From Ilumatobacteraceae bacterium (lineage in GTDB: Bacteria > Actinomycetota > Acidimicrobiia > Acidimicrobiales > Ilumatobacteraceae): a DNA stretch of 61,201 bases. A program made the translations under genes and the position numbers. Shown piece by piece: positions 35,210 through 43,887 of this stretch. Each line of letters starts with the position of its first letter. The stretch's first letter is position 1. The stretch covers positions 1-61,201 of the forward strand of contig JAGYKR010000014.1 in NCBI GenBank assembly GCA_018401375.1. Direction: 5' to 3'. Under the pieces are notes generated by a model. That model ran no database searches and had not been told where the DNA came from. It worked only from the letters and a program-made list of their open reading frames with translations.

Positions 35210-36196
35210 ATGATCGATGTACACGCCCATGTGGTTTTAGAAGGAACAATGGGATGCGCTGGCCACTACGGACCCGAACTCAGCCAAGACGAACAGGGAA
35301 CCCCATGGTTTCGGGCCGGCGACTACGTGTTGCACGGCGTCCGCTATCGGGATAGCCCATTCATGGACGTGGATCGACGTTTGGCACTGATGGACCATTT
35401 GGGTGTGGACCTGCAGATGCTGTCGCCGAACCCGATCACGTACTTCCACCACGTAGAAGCAGCGGTGGCCATCGACTACTGCACTTGGCATAACAATGAG
35501 ATGGCCCAGGTAGTGAGCGGGCATCCGGATCGGTTTGTGGGTTCGGTCCAACTCCCTATGCAAGATATTGATGCCGCATGTCGCGAGCTCCGCCGAGCGG
35601 TCAGCGATTTGGGTTTGGTGGGTGCATACATCGGCACCGACTTCGGGCGCACCTTTGACGATCCTGATCTCGATGCGCTGTGGGAAACCGCAGTGGAACT
35701 CGATGTGCCGATTTTCATTCATCCGGCTCCGGCCGGTATCGATGGTCCACTGCGCGATCCGCGCATTCGGAAATTTGACCTCGATCTGTCGCTTGGGTTT
35801 TTGTTCGAAGAAACCATGGCGGTGGCCTGCTTGCTGTATGGAGGAGTGCTCGATCGTCACCCGGAGTTGGATGTGTGCCTGTCGCATGGAGGCGGGGCGG
35901 CGTCGTTTATGGCGCAACGCCTGCATCACGCCGGCCAAACCCGGCCCTGGGCGAAGGAGCATCCCGTCGATGTGCTCGGCGGGCTGCGCCGACTGTGGTT
36001 CGATCAGCATGTGGCTGATGACTTGGCCTTTGAACTGTTAACCACCAGGGTGGGCGCCGATCGTCTGGTTCTCGGCACCAACCTGGCTGGGTGGGATGCC
36101 CCGACCGAGCCGGAACACCTTCACGGCGATCCTCGTTTCACGCACAACGCCCGTCGGCTGTTGCGTCTGGATCGTTCACCTGTGGCTGGCCACTGA
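35210..36196 (+). CDS. amidohydrolase, ACMSD-like decarboxylase/hydrolase
   Basis: A 328-residue protein of the amidohydrolase 2 family, which includes alpha-amino-beta-carboxymuconate semialdehyde decarboxylase and resorcylate/hydroxybenzoate decarboxylases. The metal motif is IDVHAHVV (residues 2-9). IFIHPAP (about 183), CLSHGGGAASF (about 224-234) and a conserved late Asp region LVLGTNLAGWD follow. In the last of these, the usual GTD-P aspartate appears as GTN, so one metal ligand may be altered. The start is ATG 35210 behind GAGGAGGA, not the upstream codon. It probably performs C-C cleavage or decarboxylation of an oxidised ring product in the pathway. Confidence 0.82.
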   Translation: MIDVHAHVVLEGTMGCAGHYGPELSQDEQGTPWFRAGDYVLHGVRYRDSPFMDVDRRLALMDHLGVDLQMLSPNPITYFHHVEAAVAIDYCTWHNNEMAQVVSGHPDRFVGSVQLPMQDIDAACRELRRAVSDLGLVGAYIGTDFGRTFDDPDLDALWETAVELDVPIFIHPAPAGIDGPLRDPRIRKFDLDLSLGFLFEETMAVACLLYGGVLDRHPELDVCLSHGGGAASFMAQRLHHAGQTRPWAKEHPVDVLGGLRRLWFDQHVADDLAFELLTTRVGADRLVLGTNLAGWDAPTEPEHLHGDPRFTHNARRLLRLDRSPVAGH

Positions 36197-36909
36197 TGCC
36201 CGTTGCGGTGGTCACCGGGGGCTGCTCGAGGCTTGGGCGCAGCGATCGCTGGCCGACTTCGTAGCGATGGCTTTGATGTCATCCGCCTCGACCCGGTGGA
36301 AGCAGATGATGTGCAGTTCTGCGATGCTCGTGATCACGCGGCTGTCCAGCAAATAGCTGAGGCCGGGACCCGGTTGACGTTGGTGAACAACGCCGAGATC
36401 TGGCGTTTCGGCTCCGCTCGAGACAGCCGATCCCGCCGATGTCGCTCCGGCCGCATGGCGTACGTCAATCCCTGGCGGCACCTTTAACTGCACCCGCCTT
36501 TGCGTCCATGTTGGACCGCGGCGGCAGCATCGTGAACTTGGTTTCGGTAGCGGCGCATTCCCGATCCAGTTGTCGAAAAGCCTACTGGCCTCGAAAGCCG
36601 CGGTGCTGGCTCTCACCCGCCAAACCGCTGTGGAATGGGGTCCACGGGGGTGCGGCCAACGCCGTTGGCCCCGGCGTTTTATCCCCCACCGAAGGTACAG
36701 CAGTACATCGACCATGTGTTCGGGCACCGGGCGAGGAGCGCAGTGCCGCTGGGCGATTGGGTGCCGCCGAGGAGGTGCGGCCGACGGTGTCTTCTATCGG
36801 TCCCGGCTCGGCCCACGTCACCGGACAGGTGCCGTACGTAGACGGAGGCATCACCCAAAGCCTCATGACTCTGATCCCTCGTCCCGCCGACATCCCGGGC
36901 CCTCACTGA
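36196..36909 (+). pseudogene. short-chain dehydrogenase/reductase, multiply frameshifted
   Basis: The start ATG 36196 overlaps the amidohydrolase stop (TGATG). Pieces of one SDR occur in order in different frames. MPVAVVTGG is followed, one base out of register in a GGGGG run, by ARGLGAAIAGRL; then come TLVNNAEIWRFG, MLDRGGSIVNLVSVAAHS, LLASKAAVLALTRQTAVEWGPRG and SAHVTGQVPYVDGG. Put together they give a normal 240-residue SDR, although the catalytic Tyr lies where LSKSLLASK is read, so it cannot be confirmed. At least five frame shifts are needed. The conserved codons between shifts suggest consensus error rather than long decay. Confidence 0.75.
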
Positions 36910-36923
36910 TCTGTGACCGACGC

Positions 36924-37260
36924 CTAGGCATCGAGTGGCGCAGGTTTTCCACAAAGCCGATGCAAGACATCCTCTTTCGTCACCTGGATGGCTTGCTCGG
37001 GCAGGGAGGCAGCAATCTGCATTAGTAGAAGATCGTTGGGGGTCGGCGTCGACCGGTCGATCACCACCCTCATCAACTCATCGTGTCATCGAAATGAAAC
37101 GCTGGCGCAGTCGCCACATTTGCCGGCGCTTATGCAGGCTTCACGGTCCACTCTCGACTCGAGGGTCATTACTCAGCGTAGGTGCGACCCGGCGTTATCA
37201 GCCCAATCACCCACTCCGCTCCCTCTGTTCGTCGGTAGATCTCATCATGTTGCGCAGTAG
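36924..37260 (-). pseudogene. unidentified coding remnant
   Basis: On the minus strand a 49-codon frame from ATG 37073 to TAG 36924 reads smoothly (MRVVIDRSTPTPNDLLLMQI, then ASLPEQAIQVTKEDVL). Upstream in other frames the text VATAPAFHFDD and AEWVIGLITPG could be the same protein. It would be a C-terminal portion of roughly 100 residues between the broken SDR and the broken amidohydrolase. I do not recognise the family. Confidence 0.3.
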
Positions 37261-37269
37261 TTAAGAAAA

Positions 37270-38583
37270 CGGCGTTTCGACCGACGGAACCGTGCGTGGT
37301 GTTGATCCGGTTCCAGGGACCGGTGTTAATCCACGGACGATCTTTGGCTGTGCCGGGCCGGCAGCTGAAGTAGCAGCTGTGACTCCAACGGATTGTGACG
37401 CATCGATGCGGCCGGGGCCACGATCATGCCGACTTATCGACGCATTGTCACGTCACTTTCGACGATGTGCAGTCCAATGATGAGCTGCTCTTCCATCGTC
37501 CCGCCGTGATTCGGCTCTTGTCACAGGGTTCACCCGGCGCAGCAAGCTTTCTCGCCGGCGTCACCGGTTCATGGGATCCAGACACGGTGCATGGCACGGT
37601 CCGGAGGTACGCGACGCGATTTTTTTACGCAGGTGTGGTGTGTTCTTGAGGTCGCATGGTCACGCCAGGCGTGCAGGCGTTACTACAGTGGTACCGCCGG
37701 GCGGCTGATTCTTTGATGAGTTGTACGCCAAGGTGGTGAACACCACCGACGAGAAGACACGCGATCAACAAGCCGTACGCCAACAACACTTCCTCCTTCC
37801 CTCCTCCTCCTCCACGTGCCGACTTCCATCAAGATGCATGCCACGCGGGCTCATCCCACGCCACGAAGGCGAACTTCAGGTGGACTCGAAATGAAGGTGG
37901 TGTGACACCGCCCATGCGCTCGGTGCCGGTCACGGCACATTGCGTACGTAGCGCCTGTTCACCCGGAGATGCTGCGATCGCTGGTGTGGATCTGATCCTG
38001 ACCCAATACCATGGACGAGGTGGAGGCCCTCCGCCGTCATGCCGGTGCAGCGTTGTGCCCCACGTTCACCTGGGGCCAACCTGGCTGACTATGGTGCCAA
38101 GGTAGGTGCCGGGTTGGGTATGACCGACATCTGCAGGCGTGCGAGATCAAAGCGACTGCGGCGATGATGCGTGAAGCTTGACAGCCGGGGTGCCGATATT
38201 GACGGGTTCGAGCGGGTCGTACCACCCCCGCGGCCGGGCATTGGCATGCCCGGTGAACCTGGCGTTCGTGGAGAGTTGGTTTGACGCCGCCGGAGGTGCC
38301 GCCATCACATGCGCAACGAAGAACGGAGCGAGGGCTCTGTGCCTCGATGGCAAAGTCGGCGTGGTGGCGCGCCGGGCATGTCGCTCCTTGCCGACGTCAT
38401 AGTGGTGGACGGCGATCCATCCAAGGATGTGGATTCTGCAGGGACCGAACCAGGCTGAAGGCGGTCATCAGCCGGGGTCGTAGCGTGGATCTCTCCTTCT
38501 CGGCCGGCCGTCTCGGGGCGGGGATCCCGGCGAAAAGGTGGGCAACTGGCCTCGAGGCTCTCACCTACGAGAGTTGGCAATGA
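37270..38583 (+). pseudogene. metal-dependent amidohydrolase (imidazolonepropionase/prolidase-like), multiply frameshifted
   Basis: Fragments in order across three frames rebuild one amidohydrolase. They are DPVPGTG near 37295, THCHVTFDDVQSNDELLFHRP (in two overlapping parts; the HxH metal site near 37443), AGVTGSWDPDTVHGT, SIKMHAT, MKVV...TAHALG, AAIAGVDLIL, LADYGAKVGAGLGMTD, AGVPILTGS, FVESW, TCATKNGARALCLDGKVGVV, ADVIVVDGDPSKDV, and LKAVISRGRSVDL. The ADVIVVDGDP end is the usual C-terminal beta-sandwich closure of this superfamily. About 400 residues would be expected. It follows the catabolic island in the same direction and may hydrolyse a lactam, lactone or amide intermediate. Confidence 0.7.
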
Positions 38584-38629
38584 AACTCACCTGAGCCATG
38601 TGCCGTGTTGCTCAGCCCTACATCGCCTA

Positions 38630-38750
38630 TTAGTTCACTTTTGGGTCTAAAAACTGAACTATGGCAGAGATCGGTCGACCTATAGTTCAGGGGTTCAACC
38701 ATGTGGCTCACTGCGACCCATAGTTCAGAACGATACGAATCCTGAACTAT
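38630..38750. repeat. cluster of 9-mers CTGAACTAT / ATAGTTCAG upstream of the Fic gene
   Basis: Exact copies lie at 38654-38662 (CTGAACTAT), 38682-38690 and 38720-38728 (ATAGTTCAG), and 38742-38750 (CTGAACTAT). A degenerate one, TTAGTTCAC, is at 38630-38638. Orientation alternates so that neighbouring copies form inverted pairs spaced 13-26 bases apart. They sit just before the Fic coding sequence and are AT-rich, as expected for a multi-site operator. Confidence 0.75.
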
Positions 38751-38768
38751 ACGAAAGGGTCAGGCTCC

Positions 38769-39950
38769 ATGAGGTCGCATCCGAGGCCGGGGAAGTCTCG
38801 TCACCCAACTCGAAGGTTATCAAGCTGCTCGAACCGGCATCATCGCTGCCGCCGACACCGCCGATCGTCTTCACGGCATGCTGGTTCGTCTTCTTCCGAC
38901 GCCGACCAGCGCCGTGCCGGTCGCCCTCGATGCCCCCAGCGAGTGCGCCGCCTGACGCTGACTTGTTCTCTTCGCTTTTGGCGCAATGTCCGCCAGGAGG
39001 CACCTTTGAGTTCGCAGGACGCCGCGCACCGTGCGGTGTGAGTGCACTGCGCTCGACGACATCAGCCAGATCTGACCTCCCCCCGCCCATCGGCCCGACC
39101 AGACTTTGATGTTAATGGCGAGGTAGTGAACTGTCGCAGCACTAGGCCAAGGGATTGGCCGGCTCTAGCCTGCCGCTGTCGAACCGGTTGCTTTTCGGAG
39201 AGGTACACGCCATTTAGCCTCCTCGTACCGGTCGCGGTTCAGACGAGACGCCCGGTGAGTCTGACGCACCTGCAGCGGGATCACACCCAGGTTGCACACT
39301 TTCCGAAGCCAGTTTCGTGCCGCCAACAGCGCATGTCATGAACGACCTTAGCGACCAGAGAAGTTTCTCCACACGTCCGATCTCCCGTCTTGATCGTCGC
39401 CGGCCTTGCAGCACGCGCTCAGTTCGACAATCCACCCGTTTTTGATGGCAACGGGCGCAGTGGACGCCTCTGGATCTGCCCTGCTCCACGAGCGTAAGAC
39501 TCTGATTTTTTTTTTTTTGAAACCGGTGCCCCACCCCGAGCACCTTCCTCAAGCAGCACCAGCGCGATTACCTGTTGCCCCCACCGCCATGCGGGAGGAC
39601 GGCGACTGGGAAGGCTGGCTCGCATTCTTTCAACGGCGTTCAAACTCTGCCGCCAATGCAGCAGTGCCAGGCGACCCGCATCCACCCTCAGATGCGCGAG
39701 CAGGACAGGCAACGGTTAGTAGATGGTGAGGACAGAAATAAAACTGCAAATCTGACCGTCTCTACACACAGCCGATCGTCTGACAGCGGTTGTCATGGAG
39801 GCGAGATCAACGCTCTTCGCCAAGGCCACCGCTAATGCAACCCTAGCGTGAATGGAGGTCGCCGGCATCTTGCGGGAGACGACCGGCTTTTTTTTTTTAA
39901 GCGCAACCGTTTATACCGCTACGACGAGTACGAATGTCGACGTGTTTTGA
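38769..39950 (+). pseudogene. Fic-family protein (AMP transferase fold), multiply frameshifted
   Basis: Frame-jumping fragments spell a Fic protein with the Fic_N domain. They are ADTADRLHGMLVRLLPTP, FWRNVRQEAPLSSQ (compare R-EA-LSSQIEGT of the inhibitory region), FVPPTAHVMNDL, LIVAGLA-type text, FDGNGRSGRL (the HPFxDGNGRxGR catalytic loop, near 39440; the HPF part is one base out of frame), LLHERKTL, MREDGDWEGWLAFF, REQDRQRLVDG and NRLYRYDEY before a TGA at 39948. Such proteins transfer AMP to hydroxyl groups of targets. Two T runs (13 and 11 bases) lie inside the gene and look artificial. The expected length is about 370-390 residues. Confidence 0.72.
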
Positions 39951-40750
39951 GGCGCTGGCATCCTTGATAACTTCCGGCGCAACGCCGAATGAAATCCGAA
40001 GTAGGGTGAAGGCTGCAGTGGGAAGGACCTCGGTGTTCCAGAGGCTTATGCCCAGTCGAGCTCGGGAGGGCGCTACGGGCCGAAGCGAGGATCTCTTTCA
40101 ATAAGTTGAGGGGTTGCTGTGGGCGGGCTGAGCCCGGGCTCTCCGCCGTGAACGTGATCGGCCCGGCGCCCGCCGGCTGCACTCCAACAACTCGCCGAAG
40201 CGGTCCCGAAGGGCAAAACCGAGCCGCTGCGATGGTGGATTGAGGTCCGGATCATGTTCTCCGATTTCGGCCCTGAGTGTGCACCTGTGGCGGTGGTTGC
40301 TGATCAGGGCAGGCGCGCCGATCGCCATCACACCAACACCTGGGGTCGATTAACACCTCATTGGCCAGTGAAGATCGCCAGTGCGCAGACCCGGTAGCGT
40401 TGCAGGCCCGCACCATGGGAGATATCGGCGTCGGGACATTCACAACTCCTCACCCGTAACTCTGAATCACCGCATCGGCACACTGCCACCGCCGGTCACT
40501 TGCAAATCGCACCTTGATAATGCGATCAGGCCGTGCCTCTGACCTCACAGACACCAGACCGGCGAGACCAATGTCCACCACCGCCTGATCAGCGTGTGGT
40601 AGCTGGCCCCGGACAGCCAGGTCGCATCAATTAACTCGCAATAATAAACCTTGAGCCCGTGGCCGCGACCCTGCCGGGCAGATCTTGGTCAAAGGGAATC
40701 CGGGGTGCAGCCATCAGAGGTTCCGCCAGTTATCGGGATCGGTGTGCGGA
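39951..40750. other. unassigned region between convergent Fic and SNF2 genes
   Basis: No continuous gene is visible in 800 bases. On the minus strand there are hints of a SWIM zinc-finger protein, a frequent companion of SNF2 helicases. AVVDIGLAGLVSV and DRIIKVRFASDRRWQCA near 40500-40600, and VRSCECPDADIS near 40440, recall the CxCPD half of the SWIM motif. A possible start is ATG 40714. The sequence is too frameshifted to confirm this. Confidence 0.3.
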
Positions 40751-41480
40751 TCAGACAGCGGGTAGAGGTGGCCTCAGCACCACGAGGTCGTTGTGCTGGA
40801 GGTGCTGAGTTCACTTAACCAGGCCTCACCGGAACCGATCAACACAGCATCAGCAGCGAGGGCGTTTTTCATCGATCACTCTCCCGTCTGATCCGTTCCT
40901 CCACCGTGCCCTGACAGATCATCTTGTGTGTGGACATTGACCGTAAGGCTGGCCGATCCGCCAGGGGCCCGGGTCTGTGGCTCCGATCCTCAACAGTTGA
41001 TTCCACCACCGTGGTCAGCAGGATGGCGACCTGTGAGGCTGCTGTCAGATTCAGCCCGGTGCCCCCGCCTTCAGCGCGATGATCAACAGCGGCGGACCGG
41101 TGAACTCCTGAACTGTATGCGACCATCAGACGGGTCGTGCGGCTCACACCGCCGTGGAGGAATGGCACCTCAAGGCCGAGAGCTGAGCCACGCAGATGGC
41201 GCTGCAGCAAAAGGCCCACTTTCACGGAACTGCGTAACACGAGGGCGCGTGCTCTTCCACGTCGGGCAGTTCGGCAACGAGCTCATCAAACGTCAGCTTG
41301 CCCGAACGGCCCGCCAAAGGAGACCCATCAGCCAGGAGCATGAGCCGGGTGATTGGCAGATCTGCTTGAGCCGTCAGAGCGGCGAGTACCCGGCCGCGAC
41401 GCTGCATCCCGGTCAAGTTCTCGGCATCGGCGAGGAGTTGTTCCACCACTTGCCGATAGAGCCGCCGTTTGCTCATATCA
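40751..41480 (-). pseudogene. SNF2-type helicase, C-terminal helicase domain with frameshifts
   Basis: This is the continuation of the SNF2 gene in other frames. LYRQVVEQLLADAENLTGMQRRG is followed by LTFDELVAELPDVEEHA, LLLQRHL, FLHGGVSRTTR, GGTGLNLTAASQV (motif V), a damaged QATDRAWRIGQ segment, HKMICQGTVEERI, KNALAADAVLIGSGEAWLSEL and a stop near 40751. All are hallmark C-terminal RecA-lobe motifs of SNF2 ATPases. Several single-base shifts separate them. As written the protein would end at 41473 without this lobe. Confidence 0.75.
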
Positions 41481-43722
41481 GCGCCGCATGGGCGGCCTGT
41501 TCGATCTTTGTCGGGCAGATCAGGGACGAGTGCCGATCCGCTTTGGTGCGTCTCAACACGAAGGGGCTCGTGAGTCGGCGCAGACGTTCGGCGGCCTCAG
41601 CATCACCGTGACGTTCAATCGGCAAGCCGTACCTCTCTCGGAAACGCTGTTGGGATCCGAGCAGACCAGGATTCACGACATCGAGAATGGACCACAACTC
41701 TGACAGTCGGTTCTCCACGGGTGTGCCGGTCAAAGCCAGCTTCTGACGGGCCTTGAGACGGCGAGCGGCGCGGGCCGAACGGGTGCTCGGGTTTTTGATC
41801 ATCTGAGCTTCATCGAGCACCACCGTGGACCATTCCAGCTGTGCTAGATCGCTATCGCGGGCTAAGAGCCCGTAGGTGGTCACGACGAGATCGGTATCGC
41901 CGAGCCCATCGGCGAGTTCCCGGTCGGTGCCGTGATGGATCCGCACCGTGAGGCCGGGGGTGAAGCGTGCTGCCTCAGATTCCCAGTTGTGCACCACGCT
42001 GAGCGGGCAGATCACGAGATGCGGGCCCGGCACTTCAATCAGGTGGGCGAGGGTGGTGGCGGTTTTGCCGAGGCCCATATCATCTGCCAGACATCCGCCG
42101 AGGCCGAGCCGACTGAGGAACTGCAACCATCCGAGCCCACGGCGTTGATAGTGGCGCAACTCCCCATGGAACCCGTCGCTCTCGTGGGCTTCAGAGAGTT
42201 GCTCATCGGGGAGGCCAGTTAAGAGCGCAAGCGCTGAAACCTGGTCATGGCCCGCATCGTCAGTATCGAGAGAATCGTTCTCTGCGGCCTCAATGTCTAC
42301 TGCATCGTCATCGAGCAACTGCATGAGTTCGAGGGCCGAAACCTTGGAGCGATCTTTTGTGTGTTGGCTGAGCAGGGTCCGTGCCCGACGCAACCCCTCC
42401 GCTTCGATGCGCACCCAACGATGGCCGGTGTGCATCAGCGTGGCTCCAGCCGCAGTGATTCGAGCGAGGTCGGTCTCGGAGAGTTCGGCCCCGTCCACCT
42501 TGGCGGACCATTCGAGGAGCGCATCTTTACCGAAGCGGCCGGGGCGATCATCGGCCGGTGCGGTGCGGGCCACACCTTTGACTTTGACCTTGGCGGTGAC
42601 CAGATGCTGCGGGCCGAGCAACTCGACTCCGGCCCGGGCCAGTTCATGCGGGGCCCGATCAAGGAATGCGGCAGCGTCCTCAAGATCAAGATCGACGCGC
42701 GCCGGGTGGGACTCTGAAGCCAAGATCCCACAGCCAGGCAACGAGGCGACCACGGTCTGCACTGCGGCCTCGAGCACCTCTTCTAAGATGCCGAGGTGCT
42801 CGGCGCCCCCGGCGAGATCGAGGGCCGTCGGGGCTCGACGCCACAGATCTTCGGCGGTGCACCAACGGGTTGGATCAGCCTCATCCACAATCTCGAGACC
42901 CACAGCCCAGTCCACGGTCGGATCCATGGGGACATGGAGCCGTACCCGGGGGCGCATCACCGGGTGCCCTGCGCAGCGCAGGAGGTGGCGTTCAAGATCT
43001 ACCGCTAAGCCATCGAGGGCGGAGTGGTAGTCCTCAGTGCCGTTACGCAATGTGGGGTCCGGGCCACTGAGCGCGTTAGATAGGCCACGCACAGCCTGCA
43101 CCCGGGAGGTGCGTTGGCGGCCGAGATCAGCTTTCCAGCCGATGTGATGTAGCTGAGAGCGGGCGATGCCGTCCACGAGGGTGTCCAAGATCCGCGCCGC
43201 CGACGCAGTGGATCCGACCCGGCAGATCTCCGGTGCTGAGGCCTCGAGATCGTTCAATAGATCTTCGAGGGCGCGATCCCCGGAGGGGACGGTCAGGATC
43301 GGACGCCAGCGGGCCTTCGTGAAGGGGCCCTCGGTGGTGATCACCGGGCTGATCCGATCGGTGCTCACACAGCGCACAGCGAGGCGAGCCATTTGTGCGA
43401 ACCAGGCGAGAGAGGGGGAGAGTTCGTCACCGGTTGGGGTGCGCGAGAGCCAGACCGCCATGCCGAGCGGCTCGAGGCGTACGGCCGGGGTGCGCACGCT
43501 GACCCCGTGCAGATCGCGGATCTCCAAACGTGAAATCTCGCCATAGGAGATTGGCGAGTCATGCCAAGAGTTATCGGCTCCACTCCAGCGGCTCCGACCG
43601 AACCCCCCGTAAATCCACGCACTTGAGGCGAGTTCCTGCCCGTTCCAGCCCCAGACGTGGAGGCCGTTTTGTTGCCAGGTGCCCTGCGCAATGAAGGGTT
43701 GGCGGGCACGAGACATCATCAT
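41473..43722 (-). CDS. SNF2/RapA-type DEAD/DEAH helicase, N-terminal and first ATPase lobe
   Basis: An intact frame of about 750 codons from ATG 43722 (also ATG 43719 and 43716). The first 450 residues are the SNF2-associated N-terminal region of unknown function. The ATPase lobe begins GELRHYQRRGLGWLQFLSRLG and includes Walker A ADDMGLGKTATTLAHL, motif Ia LVICPLSVVHNWESE, motif II VVLDEAQMIKNP, and motif III LALTGTPVENRLSELWSI. The frame is lost right after FVLRRTK, where the second lobe should begin. Such proteins translocate on duplex DNA; in bacteria they are linked to transcription recycling or DNA repair. An adjacent SWIM protein is common. Confidence 0.88.
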   Translation of the reverse strand: MMMSRARQPFIAQGTWQQNGLHVWGWNGQELASSAWIYGGFGRSRWSGADNSWHDSPISYGEISRLEIRDLHGVSVRTPAVRLEPLGMAVWLSRTPTGDELSPSLAWFAQMARLAVRCVSTDRISPVITTEGPFTKARWRPILTVPSGDRALEDLLNDLEASAPEICRVGSTASAARILDTLVDGIARSQLHHIGWKADLGRQRTSRVQAVRGLSNALSGPDPTLRNGTEDYHSALDGLAVDLERHLLRCAGHPVMRPRVRLHVPMDPTVDWAVGLEIVDEADPTRWCTAEDLWRRAPTALDLAGGAEHLGILEEVLEAAVQTVVASLPGCGILASESHPARVDLDLEDAAAFLDRAPHELARAGVELLGPQHLVTAKVKVKGVARTAPADDRPGRFGKDALLEWSAKVDGAELSETDLARITAAGATLMHTGHRWVRIEAEGLRRARTLLSQHTKDRSKVSALELMQLLDDDAVDIEAAENDSLDTDDAGHDQVSALALLTGLPDEQLSEAHESDGFHGELRHYQRRGLGWLQFLSRLGLGGCLADDMGLGKTATTLAHLIEVPGPHLVICPLSVVHNWESEAARFTPGLTVRIHHGTDRELADGLGDTDLVVTTYGLLARDSDLAQLEWSTVVLDEAQMIKNPSTRSARAARRLKARQKLALTGTPVENRLSELWSILDVVNPGLLGSQQRFRERYGLPIERHGDAEAAERLRRLTSPFVLRRTKADRHSSLICPTKIEQAAHAALI

Positions 43723-43887
43723 GACGCTACCGACACCGTGCGGGGAGGAAGTCCGAGACGTAAAGGATCTGCAGGCCTCGACGCGGCCCAAGTCCATGGA
43801 AAGTTTCTAAACCAGTCGGAATGGATGTGACATTGGTAACGCTCTGTGTGTATCGTCTGACAACTCGTAAGCCCGAGGGGGAGAAAC

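Noticed and set aside
4839..36909. Start/stop overlaps as programmed frameshift sites
   Set aside because: They are simple ATGA/GTGA/TAGTG coupling overlaps between distinct conserved genes, with no slippery sequence.
37796..37816. Pyrimidine-rich CCTCC repeats as a microsatellite or regulatory tract
   Set aside because: Located in the most error-prone part of the amidohydrolase gene; no independent support.
39496..39508. Run of 13 T, and a run of 11 T at 39888-39898, as rho-independent terminators
   Set aside because: Both runs lie inside the reconstructed Fic reading frame, without a convincing stem directly before the first one. They fit homopolymer consensus artefacts better.
42293..43030. 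245-codon plus-strand open frame opposite the SNF2 gene
   Set aside because: Arg/Ser/Pro-rich composition of a shadow frame; the SNF2 frame on the other strand carries clear motifs.
21901..43722. Integrative element or genomic island with mobility genes
   Set aside because: No integrase, transposase, direct-repeat boundary or tRNA junction was found; only gene content suggests an accessory character.
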